A DNA stretch of 62,036 bases from an uncultured Clostridium sp. (lineage in GTDB: Bacteria > Bacillota > Clostridia > Clostridiales > Clostridiaceae). The notes under the pieces were generated by a model. That model searched no databases. It saw nothing but the letters and a program-made list of their open reading frames with translations, and was not told where the DNA came from. The stretch covers positions 1 to 62,036 of the forward strand of contig CALBDU010000028.1 of assembly GCA_937927335.1 (NCBI GenBank), given 5' to 3'. Both the position numbers and the translations under genes were made by a program. How positions within the stretch are numbered: position 1 is the stretch's first letter; each line of letters opens with the position of its first letter. Below are positions 1-6,274 of this stretch, one piece after another.

Positions 1-437
1 CCTTCTATTGCATGATAGTAAGTTTGACATATCTCAACACCTGGATAAATCATTATTGGTTCAATGCAGTGCATTTCTAAGGTCCAGTATCCCTTGAATC
101 CAACATCACCAAAACCGGCTGTTACATGTACAAATAAGCCTAGTCTTCCTACAGAGCTTCTACCTTCCACCATAGGAACATATTTATCTGTTTCCGTGTA
201 TTCTACGGTTCTCCCTAAATACAATCTCCCAGGGAATAAAACCATACCTTCAGGTGGTATAATTATCTTTTTAGTTTCATTAGGCCTCTTCATATCCAGC
301 ACTCCGTCCTTATAAACGAGCAATTCATTATGCAGCCTTAAATTATAGCTATTGGGATTAAGCTGCTTTTCATTAAATGGTTCTATAATTATTTCTTTAC
401 CTAGTTTGTTTTTAATTTCCTTACCACTAAGAATCAT
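1..437 (-). CDS. dcd: dCTP deaminase (3' end cut by window edge)
   Basis: Deaminates dCTP to dUTP for thymidylate synthesis; in phages it supports nucleotide supply and dUTP control. The reading frame starts at an ATG at 437 preceded by AAAGGGGG and runs off the window, so about 145 N-terminal residues are visible. It begins MILSGKEI, typical of the family, and contains the conserved EGRSSVGRLGLF block, followed by the TAGFGDVGFKGYWTLE block that carries the catalytic glutamate. The C-terminus is not visible, so I cannot tell a mono-functional from a bifunctional dCTP deaminase/dUTPase. It lies at the end of the visible minus-strand early gene run of the element. Confidence 0.9.
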   Translation of the reverse strand, partial: MILSGKEIKNKLGKEIIIEPFNEKQLNPNSYNLRLHNELLVYKDGVLDMKRPNETKKIIIPPEGMVLFPGRLYLGRTVEYTETDKYVPMVEGRSSVGRLGLFVHVTAGFGDVGFKGYWTLEMHCIEPIMIYPGVEICQTYYHAIE

Positions 438-459
438 TCATGTTCCCCCTTTCTCTGTC

Positions 460-678
460 TTAACAGGTTTGTACGCTTATCCTTCTATCAGTAAACATGA
501 AAGCTTCAGGATATATTGGCACACCATCTTTTTCAACAAACACTGTAAAAAAACTGTTATTCATATATATGACTTTGCCAGTTACTTTTCTGAGTGCATT
601 TAATCTCTTGCTTTCATAGTCTCCACAGCTAACTTTTACCTTTTGGTTTAACTCCAATTGAATGATTTTGTTTCCCAA
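460..678 (-). CDS. Small hypothetical prophage protein (72 aa)
   Basis: Unrecognised. A TTG start at 678 follows AAGGAGGG at good spacing. The protein is short, with a beta-rich pattern (QKVKVSCGDYESK, GKVIYMNNSFFTVFVEKDG), which could be a small SH3-like or OB-like barrel, but no family motif is visible. It sits 12 bases after the stop of the previous gene (ending at 691) in the same minus-strand early operon, 23 bases before dcd. Function unknown. Confidence 0.7.
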   Translation of the reverse strand: MGNKIIQLELNQKVKVSCGDYESKRLNALRKVTGKVIYMNNSFFTVFVEKDGVPIYPEAFMFTDRRISVQTC

Positions 679-690
679 TGTTCTCCCTCC

Positions 691-1164
691 TTAAAACAGT
701 GACTGTTGCTCACCTGCTTGTTTTGGTTTTTCTTTAGCCACTATTGGCTTAACTTTTTTACATTTACCCTGGAGCAGCCACCTTGTTACTTCTCCAAGTA
801 CATCATTTTGATTTTTGTATATTCCCTTTGATAGTGGTACACTCCGGCTATGAGTAGGTAAGCTAATATACATACTGTATTTATTGACCTTTTCTGAGTA
901 TTCAATATCAAATCTTAATTCCTGACATTCTGCACCATCCATTTTTGTATGTACTACAACAACTAATTTTGCATGTATTGTTTCTGGTTTAGATGTAGGA
1001 ATCATACTCCTTGCATCCTTGCATTCTTCGAGTGTTTGATAAAACCAATTACTTTCATTAATCGTTGGATTATCAGTGTATTCTTTTTCAAAATCAAAAG
1101 TTGGTTTGCAGCTATATTCTTTAAGCAGATCGTGAATTTCCTTAAACTTGTTATAGTGTGACAT
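691..1164 (-). CDS. Hypothetical prophage protein with C-terminal clamp-binding-like peptide
   Basis: Unrecognised 157-aa protein. The ATG at 1164 shares its A with the TGA of the upstream gene (TGATG), so translation is probably coupled; an in-frame TTG lies one codon earlier. The body has no motif I recognise. The last residues are GEQQSLF, which fits the bacterial sliding-clamp-binding peptide (QxSLF type) placed at the extreme C-terminus, preceded by a Lys-rich linker. This suggests, but does not prove, that it docks on the host DnaN clamp. It lies among SSB, helicase-loader and dcd genes. Confidence 0.75.
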   Translation of the reverse strand: MSHYNKFKEIHDLLKEYSCKPTFDFEKEYTDNPTINESNWFYQTLEECKDARSMIPTSKPETIHAKLVVVVHTKMDGAECQELRFDIEYSEKVNKYSMYISLPTHSRSVPLSKGIYKNQNDVLGEVTRWLLQGKCKKVKPIVAKEKPKQAGEQQSLF

Positions 1165-1598
1165 CAATCTCCATCTCCCAGCTGCTTTTGTTTGTATGCT
1201 TGGAAGAAGGTTGGTCCACTCTTATTAATCATGTATGGCAAGAATATTTCATCAATTTGAACCATCTGGGCTTCTAATATTGCCATTTGTGCCTCTACCC
1301 AGTCCTTAACTATCCTCCAGGCAACTCTTTCAGACTGATCATAATCTGTATTAGTTTTAATCTTCCCAGCTTTCTTCTGCTGCTTCAGGACCTCAAATAT
1401 TGCTGGAACATTAGCCGGTAGCCTTATACCCTTATCTCCATCTACAGTTGCTATTGAAAAGCAAAGACTTAGTACATGGCCATTATCATCATAGTCATAC
1501 ATAATCTTCCGGGCTCCATGGACTACTAATGTTTTCTGAATCTCCCCTAAGGTTTTATGGACCTCAATTGTGGTTGTGTAATTCAGCAGTGCCACCAT
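1164..1598 (-). CDS. Hypothetical prophage protein downstream of SSB
   Basis: Unrecognised protein of about 144 aa. The frame is open further upstream to 1640, but a strong AAAGGAGG precedes ATG-ATG-GTG codons at 1601, 1598 and 1595. I chose 1598 because its spacing is more usual; 1595 is equally possible. The sequence is soluble, with Tyr/Asp-rich N-terminal strands (KIMYDYDDNGHVLSLCFSI) and a helical C-terminal half (DQSERVAWRIVKDWVEAQM). Its stop overlaps the next start. Location between ssb and a putative clamp-binding protein suggests a role in phage DNA replication or repair. Confidence 0.7.
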   Translation of the reverse strand: MVALLNYTTTIEVHKTLGEIQKTLVVHGARKIMYDYDDNGHVLSLCFSIATVDGDKGIRLPANVPAIFEVLKQQKKAGKIKTNTDYDQSERVAWRIVKDWVEAQMAILEAQMVQIDEIFLPYMINKSGPTFFQAYKQKQLGDGD

Positions 1599-1699
1599 CA
1601 TTCCTCCTTTCATTTGGGAATAATAATATTTATTTTGCAAACAATATTATTACATGATTCATTTGACTTACTTTAACTCATTTTTAATACCCTCACTCG

Positions 1700-1721
1700 G
1701 CTAGAAGATTATTCTTCTAGC
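1700..1721. terminator. 9-bp stem hairpin after ssb
   Basis: GCTAGAAGA-TTAT-TCTTCTAGC is a perfect 9-bp inverted repeat with a four-base loop. A short pyrimidine/T tract (CTTTTCTT) follows it only in the plus direction; on the minus strand, where the genes lie, no T run follows. It may act as a transcript stabiliser or processing hairpin between ssb and the next gene rather than a full terminator. Confidence 0.45.
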
Positions 1722-1742
1722 TTTTCTTAAATGAATACCTAT

Positions 1743-2159
1743 TTAGAAAGGTATTTCCCCTTCTTCATCTATTGGTGTTAAGCCATCATCATTACCAGAG
1801 TTATAGTTGTAGTTTGTATGTTGCTGCTGAAATTCAGGCTTATCTCCCCACTCCAAGAACTGTACCTCTTCTGCCACTACCTCAGTTACATACCTTTTGG
1901 TGCCATCCTTAGCATCATAGCTCCTTGTCTGGATCCTGCCGGACACCCCCATGAGCTTTCCCTTTGTTACATAATTGGCTGTGGATTCAGCTTGTTTGCC
2001 CCACACTACCACCGGAATAAAATCAGCTTCTCTCTGGCCGTCTTTTGAAAACCTTCTGTCAACTGCCATGGTGAAAGTGGCTACAGCTGTGCCGGCTCCC
2101 GGAGTAAACTTTAGCTCTGGATCCTTAGTCAGGCGCCCTATTAAAACTACTTTATTGAT
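1743..2159 (-). CDS. ssb: Single-stranded DNA-binding protein with no canonical start codon
   Basis: OB-fold SSB, about 138 aa, coating ssDNA during phage replication. The conserved core reads VVLIGRLTKDPELKF, FTMAVDRRF, DFIPVVVWGKQAE, GRIQTRSYDAKDGTKRY, and it ends with the acidic DEEGEIPF tail that binds partner proteins. The N-terminal conserved strand is in frame but the only codons between the upstream stop (2163-2165) and it are CTT and ATC; the first ATG in frame is at 2069, which would delete the first beta strand. AGGAGG at 2168-2173 lies 8 bases before ATC (2157-2159), so I place the start there. ATC/AUC initiation is rare, so a mutation or sequencing error is an alternative. Confidence 0.85.
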   Translation of the reverse strand: MNKVVLIGRLTKDPELKFTPGAGTAVATFTMAVDRRFSKDGQREADFIPVVVWGKQAESTANYVTKGKLMGVSGRIQTRSYDAKDGTKRYVTEVVAEEVQFLEWGDKPEFQQQHTNYNYNSGNDDGLTPIDEEGEIPF

Positions 2160-2172
2160 AAGTCATTCCTCC

Positions 2173-2970
2173 TCACTTTTTTATAAATTTTTTTATTCTG
2201 TAATCATAACTTGGTCCTTGTAAAACTGTGATATTATCCCCGCAGCTCTCAAGTATTCTTCCAGCAAGAGCTTCATCTAAATCAAGTAGCATATTAGGTG
2301 TGCACTCACTTGAAATAAGCATTGGTAGATTATTTAAGTACCTGTAATTTATTATTGGGTAAATGTGTTTAACATCTGTGTCCTTTAATTCTCCCATTGA
2401 TTTTCCCTTGTTAATCTTATCTTTGAAGAGATCATCAATAATTAAGACCTTTGGTTTCTGGTACCTGGCTGATAGCTTTAAATAATATTCATCATCCTTG
2501 GCATTTGCTTTGAGTTCCCTCATGACTTCAAGATAAGGCATATAAACCACTTCTACTGGATCTATGTTTCTGTTTAATAAGGCTGCTCCAATTGCGATAA
2601 CAATATGACTTTTACCTGAGCCTGGTTGTCCAAATATTCCAAAACTGTTTTCCCTTGTCCCTTTTATTGTGTCAAAAGACTTTATAAAAGCTATTGCTTT
2701 ATCTTTTAGTGATGTTGTAACACTATCATATGGGATATACTCACTTACTTTCTTGACATCTTCGGATTTTATCCCAAACTTCTGCCACATTCTCTCTGCC
2801 AATTCCTTTTTATAGCATTCACATCTATGCAGATAACCATCCTTACCTTCAATCCATGTAGTATCCTGACATAAACTGCATTTGTATTTATCATCCACCA
2901 GTCCCCCCGAAATTCGAGAAGTCACACAAGTCTGCTGCACTCTGTCCAGTATTTTTCCTAATCCCTCCAT
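2173..2970 (-). CDS. DnaC/DnaI-type helicase loader ATPase
   Basis: Loads the replicative helicase at the phage origin. The AAA+ core has Walker A GQPGSGKS and Walker B VLIIDDL, and an N-terminal Cys cluster (CSLC and CEC) like the zinc finger of DnaI/DnaC-type loaders. I chose the ATG at 2970 because AAGGGGG precedes it at good spacing; the frame is open to 3048 but that start has no supporting site and would increase overlap with the DnaD-like gene. About 265 aa, which is normal for the family. It overlaps the initiator gene upstream by 80 bases and is followed at once by the ssb ribosome-binding site. Confidence 0.88.
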   Translation of the reverse strand: MEGLGKILDRVQQTCVTSRISGGLVDDKYKCSLCQDTTWIEGKDGYLHRCECYKKELAERMWQKFGIKSEDVKKVSEYIPYDSVTTSLKDKAIAFIKSFDTIKGTRENSFGIFGQPGSGKSHIVIAIGAALLNRNIDPVEVVYMPYLEVMRELKANAKDDEYYLKLSARYQKPKVLIIDDLFKDKINKGKSMGELKDTDVKHIYPIINYRYLNNLPMLISSECTPNMLLDLDEALAGRILESCGDNITVLQGPSYDYRIKKFIKK

Positions 2971-3658
2971 GCTTGGCCCCCTTACCGTCACGTTTCCAAT
3001 TTTCAAGTATTGCCTTAACGTAGTCATATCTGTGTTTTCCATTTTCATCTGCTATTGTGATAGCATCCTTTACCCATTCAGGACCGTATATCTCAATATC
3101 AGCTGCAATCTTTTCTACAAGATTTGGACTTATTAATCCAAAGCCACATTTTTCAAGATGGAATAAAACCACCTGTTTCTCATCCACGTTCTTTCTACTA
3201 CAACTACTAGTATTATTTTTAATAGATGGATCTTTTAATAGATGAATCTTTTGGTCGGGATTTAAATCCGTACCCCTACGGATTTTATTCCGTACCCCCT
3301 CCGGATTTATTTCCGACTCCCTCGGATTTGAATCCGATATCAAGTTTACATAATTTTTCCCAAGGGAGTAGAAGGAATACGTTCCATATCTTTTCATGGT
3401 TCTATGTTTTAGCACCCCAGCCTCACACATTTTTTTAAGTCTCCTATAAATACTATCCTTCTTTATCTTTAGTACTGGAAGCTCCTTAAGAATACCCTCA
3501 TACTTTAACCAATAGTATGTTTCACCCTCTATTGCTTCTGAGACCATGGAACCACTATCTTTAAAATCTATAAAATACCTTAATATCAAAGCATCTATTG
3601 AGTCTAATTCATATTCGATTAGTTTTTCTTGGTTAAATCCATGGATTGTGTATTTCAT
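2891..3658 (-). CDS. DnaD-domain replication initiation (replisome organizer) protein
   Basis: 255 aa. The N-terminal part looks like a winged-helix DNA-binding domain (residues about 15-105, with KKDSIYRRLKKMCEAGVLKHRT as the recognition region). The C-terminal part (about 160-235) matches a DnaD-like domain, with WVKDAITIADENGKHRYDYV followed by KAILENWKRDG. Between them is a polar linker encoded by repeats that look like iterons. Such proteins bind the phage origin and recruit the helicase loader, which is the next gene. Start ATG at 3658 has GAAAGGTG upstream. Confident for the family, not for a named homologue. Confidence 0.85.
   Translation of the reverse strand: MKYTIHGFNQEKLIEYELDSIDALILRYFIDFKDSGSMVSEAIEGETYYWLKYEGILKELPVLKIKKDSIYRRLKKMCEAGVLKHRTMKRYGTYSFYSLGKNYVNLISDSNPRESEINPEGVRNKIRRGTDLNPDQKIHLLKDPSIKNNTSSCSRKNVDEKQVVLFHLEKCGFGLISPNLVEKIAADIEIYGPEWVKDAITIADENGKHRYDYVKAILENWKRDGKGAKHGGIRKNTGQSAADLCDFSNFGGTGG
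3221..3252. repeat. Two tandem 16-bp AT-rich repeats
   Basis: AATAGATGGATCTTTT at 3221-3236 is followed directly by AATAGATGAATCTTTT at 3237-3252 (15 of 16 identical). They lie inside the DnaD-like gene and directly flank the iteron-like palindromes. An AT-rich direct repeat beside iterons is the usual layout of an origin unwinding element; that role is inferred. Confidence 0.6.
3257..3336. repeat. Four iteron-like palindromes, candidate phage replication origin
   Basis: Four 14-bp units starting at 3257, 3279, 3302 and 3323 share the pattern CGGATTT-N-(A/T)(A/T)TCCG: GGGATTTAAATCCG, CGGATTTTATTCCG, CGGATTTATTTCCG and CGGATTTGAATCCG. Each is a near-palindrome with CGGA/TCCG ends, and start-to-start spacing is 22, 23 and 21 bases, about two helical turns. 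They lie within the initiator gene, in the linker between its DNA-binding and DnaD domains, as in lambdoid and many Firmicute phage origins. Origin function is inferred. Confidence 0.7.
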
Positions 3659-3680
3659 ATTTACACCTTTCCTTTGCTAT

Positions 3681-3809
3681 TTACTCTTCTGTATTATATT
3701 TTCTGCAGAATCCCGGACCATCTAACCCCTCATTACATTCCCGGCATTCTTTGCAGTTATTTATACAATCTGAACAACAGCAATTTTTGCACCCTTCGTA
3801 TCTGTCCAT
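3681..3809 (-). CDS. Cysteine-rich 42-aa protein
   Basis: Short frame with ATG at 3809 and AGGAGGG upstream. Nine of 42 residues are Cys, in the pattern CxxCCCxxCxxxCxxCxxC with one more near the C-terminus (GFC). This density suggests a metal-binding knuckle or disulfide-rich peptide. It lies between a 31-aa membrane peptide gene and the DnaD-like gene in the early operon. No family recognised; it could act in DNA binding or as a host-takeover factor. Confidence 0.65.
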   Translation of the reverse strand: MDRYEGCKNCCCSDCINNCKECRECNEGLDGPGFCRKYNTEE

Positions 3810-3819
3810 ATAAACCCTC

Positions 3820-3915
3820 CTATCTGTGTGTTAGTATTATTACCCATGCTATAATACCCCATATAATAACAAGTACTTTAACAACTTTTCCCCCATACCA
3901 AAACATGTTCTTCAT
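3820..3915 (-). CDS. 31-aa single-span membrane peptide
   Basis: The ATG at 3915 overlaps the TGA of the LysM gene (ATGA arrangement), so it is probably translated by coupling. The peptide has a short basic N-terminus (MKNMFWYGGK) and one hydrophobic helix (VLVIIWGIIAWVIIL) ending in THR. The next gene's ribosome-binding site begins at its stop codon. Size and composition are those of small phage membrane effectors, but there is no specific homology I can claim. Confidence 0.55.
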   Translation of the reverse strand: MKNMFWYGGKVVKVLVIIWGIIAWVIILTHR

Positions 3916-4184
3916 TCTTCCACTGGTATGAGTAGTTGATCACCTGGATAAACCACTTCATCTTTATTATTTAAGAGTTGAATTTTTATTATAAAGGAAT
4001 TTGTTTTTTCATCCTTCGGCTTATAATTTTCAGCAATGCTGGATATAGTGTCGCCTGCTTTAACTGTGTATTCAAATGTGCTTTTAATGCCATATCTTTT
4101 GGTTGAAGAATATACTATTTTACTGCAAGAAATAACAAGCACTATTATTGCAGCTGTTATAACTAACCATTTATGCCTTAACAT
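3912..4184 (-). CDS. Membrane-anchored LysM protein (YneA-like architecture)
   Basis: 90 aa: an N-terminal membrane segment (residues about 6-22, LVITAAIIVLVIS) followed by one LysM domain (FEYTVKAGDTISSIAENY ... GDQLLIPVEE). This is the layout of SOS-induced division inhibitors of the YneA type, and of small cell-wall-binding proteins. GAGGTGAT precedes the ATG at 4184. In a prophage an anchored LysM peptide could delay division during replication, but that is inferred; no LexA box is evident upstream. Confidence 0.7.
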   Translation of the reverse strand: MLRHKWLVITAAIIVLVISCSKIVYSSTKRYGIKSTFEYTVKAGDTISSIAENYKPKDEKTNSFIIKIQLLNNKDEVVYPGDQLLIPVEE

Positions 4185-4215
4185 TGATTAAATCACCTCA
4201 CCATGATAGAATACC

Positions 4216-4241
4216 GGTAAGAGCATTGGCGTGCTCTTACC
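4216..4241. terminator. 10-bp perfect hairpin between early genes
   Basis: GGTAAGAGCA-TTGGCG-TGCTCTTACC forms a perfect 10-bp stem with a 6-base loop. No T tract follows on either strand. It lies in the gap between a 63-aa gene and the LysM gene and may be a processing hairpin or a protein-binding site. Its role is not shown by the sequence. Confidence 0.4.
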
Positions 4242-4258
4242 AAACCAATTTGCTTAGA

Positions 4259-4285
4259 GCCCTCTTATGAGGGCATTTTTATTTT
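4259..4285. terminator. Hairpin with T run (plus direction)
   Basis: GCCCTC-TTAT-GAGGGC followed by ATTTTTATTTT is a rho-independent terminator shape in the plus direction. On the minus strand it lies 5 bases after the stop of the 4279-4467 gene but lacks the T run, so it could be a weak 3' end there and an anti-antisense terminator in the other direction. Confidence 0.5.
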
Positions 4286-4467
4286 AAATATGCATCTGGA
4301 TCCTCATCAGTTTTAAATATGATGCAATCATCATCAACTCTATATTCAACACCAGTAATGTAATATTCAGGGTTGTCAGCATCATAAATCTTTAAGTTGT
4401 TCTTATTCATAACACTTATTTGAGCATTAAATCCATCAACTAAACTATTTAATATCGGATTTGCCAT
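4279..4467 (-). CDS. Hypothetical prophage protein (62 aa)
   Basis: Unrecognised small acidic protein. The ATG at 4467 has AAAGGAG about 8 bases upstream; an in-frame GTG at 4476 sits too close to that site. The start overlaps the 3' end of the UvrD-like gene by 23 bases, so the two are co-translated. The sequence alternates short strands (YYITGVEYRVDDDCIIFKTDED) without a known motif. It may be a partner of the helicase, from position only. Confidence 0.65.
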   Translation of the reverse strand: MANPILNSLVDGFNAQISVMNKNNLKIYDADNPEYYITGVEYRVDDDCIIFKTDEDPDAYLK

Positions 4468-6274
4468 ATTCCTCACTCCTTTGCAATTCTTTAATAAACT
4501 GGCTTTCTATACTCGGAATCTCTTGATTCCCCCAACCTATAGTCTTTTTGGCTCTGCTGATATAAAGCTTTTCCTTTGCCCTGGTTATAGCTACATAGAA
4601 CAGTCGGCGCTCTTCCTCCATGTCTCCCCTCTTGCTAGGGAATATGTTCTGATTCATACCGACTACAAAAACATTTTTAAACTCCAGCCCTTTAGATGCA
4701 TGGACTGTCATGAGTTTAACTGCATCATTCTTTTCTATAAGTTTTTCCTGAATATCCTTTATGTGCAACCATTTAAGGAATAATGATATGTCAGTACTTT
4801 CTCCTAAGTTCTGTTGTATGCATTCCCATTTTTCTATTGCCGTTAAAGCAGCTTCTGCGTCTTGTACCTTGTTGTCCCTTTTCTCTTCAGCATATATTTT
4901 ATTTAGTCCAAGAATATCTTGTGCCTTATAGAATACGCCTGAAGCTTCTGAACACTCTTCTGTAATATATCTATGCAGTTCATCAATTTGATGAATAAGA
5001 TCTTGAACCTCTTCAATTGTATTTACAGCTTCATTAAAGCAAATACTTTCATCAACCATTACCTTTTCAATTTTCTGCATTTTCAAAGCATTAATTCGTT
5101 TAACAGGAAAGTTAATCACCTTTTTCATGGTATTATCATCCTTAGGATTTAAAGCAATTTCTATAATGCTAAAGAGCATTTTTACATCATATCTTTTCAA
5201 GGGGTCATCTTTGTTAGTCAGCACTTGAAAAGGTACACTAAAAGCTTTGAATGCTTGAATGAATGGTTCCATTTGCTTATTTGTCCTGGCTAAAATAGCA
5301 TAGTCACTGTAGGCTGAAATATCTTCAAGAATCCGGCTTATAATTATATTTACCTCGTTACTTATAGTTTCAGCTTCAAAATACTCTATTGCCGGGCCAT
5401 CCTTATGACCTCTAAGGATCTTTTTAGTTTGGTTTTCATTGTGAGTAATCAGGTTATTAGCAGCTTCTATAATCTGTACTGTGGATCTGTAATTTTCCTC
5501 AAGCTTTATGACCTCACATTCCGGATAATACCTTTTGAAATTTATGATATATTCCGGTTTTGCCTGTCTCCATCCGTAAATACTTTGAAAATCATCACCT
5601 ACCACAAACAAGTATTTTGGATTAAATGCCTTTATGATCTGCATCTGCACATCGTTTGTATCCTGGAACTCGTCGACAAATAGGTATTCATACTGATAAC
5701 TATAAGCTTGCTGCACAACCGGATATTCTTTAAGTAGTTTCAATGTTTCTGTAAGGAGCATATCCAGGTCTATTGCATTGTTCCGTTTCAATATCCAGTG
5801 ATATTCTTTAATGGTCTGCTCCTCTTCACCACAATCCAGTTCCCGGCTACCTTCCATGATTTCAATTACCTTTTTAGTGCTTGTATATTTACCGTATTTA
5901 AACTCATCAATTACCTTTTCAATGATAGCTTCCCGGTCCTCTTGGTCATATATTGTAAATTCCTTATCATATCCCAGGAGGTAACCATACTCCTTAAGAG
6001 CTTTAACACAGAAAGCGTGAAAGGTATTACAAAACAGCTTTTCTCCTTCTGTCTTCCCTATTAGATTAATTACCCTTTCCTTCATCTCTTTACCGGCCAG
6101 CCTGGTGAATGTCAATGCCAGCATATTGCTGCAAGATATCCTTTTTTCATGGAGATGTCCTATTCTTCTGGTTAGGGTACTGGTTTTCCCGGTACCCGCC
6201 CCAGCTAAGCATAGAATTACTTTACTTACACTTTCTACGGCCTTCCTCTGTGCTTCATTAAGCTGACTGCTCAT
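4445..6274 (-). CDS. UvrD/PcrA-like superfamily 1 DNA helicase
   Basis: ATP-driven 3'-5' DNA helicase of the UvrD/Rep/PcrA family, about 609 aa, shorter than chromosomal PcrA (about 720-740 aa). Visible motifs: Q-motif LNEAQRKAV, Walker A AGAGTGKT, motif II VDEFQDT, motif III VGDDFQSIYGWR, motif IV ENYRS, motif V LMTVHASKGLEF and motif VI YVAITRAKEKL. The ATG at 6274 overlaps the end of the SbcC-like gene. As part of the element's recombination set it probably works in replication restart or recombination. Its domain 2 seems trimmed compared with PcrA. Confidence 0.92.
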   Translation of the reverse strand: MSSQLNEAQRKAVESVSKVILCLAGAGTGKTSTLTRRIGHLHEKRISCSNMLALTFTRLAGKEMKERVINLIGKTEGEKLFCNTFHAFCVKALKEYGYLLGYDKEFTIYDQEDREAIIEKVIDEFKYGKYTSTKKVIEIMEGSRELDCGEEEQTIKEYHWILKRNNAIDLDMLLTETLKLLKEYPVVQQAYSYQYEYLFVDEFQDTNDVQMQIIKAFNPKYLFVVGDDFQSIYGWRQAKPEYIINFKRYYPECEVIKLEENYRSTVQIIEAANNLITHNENQTKKILRGHKDGPAIEYFEAETISNEVNIIISRILEDISAYSDYAILARTNKQMEPFIQAFKAFSVPFQVLTNKDDPLKRYDVKMLFSIIEIALNPKDDNTMKKVINFPVKRINALKMQKIEKVMVDESICFNEAVNTIEEVQDLIHQIDELHRYITEECSEASGVFYKAQDILGLNKIYAEEKRDNKVQDAEAALTAIEKWECIQQNLGESTDISLFLKWLHIKDIQEKLIEKNDAVKLMTVHASKGLEFKNVFVVGMNQNIFPSKRGDMEEERRLFYVAITRAKEKLYISRAKKTIGWGNQEIPSIESQFIKELQRSEEYGKSDIK

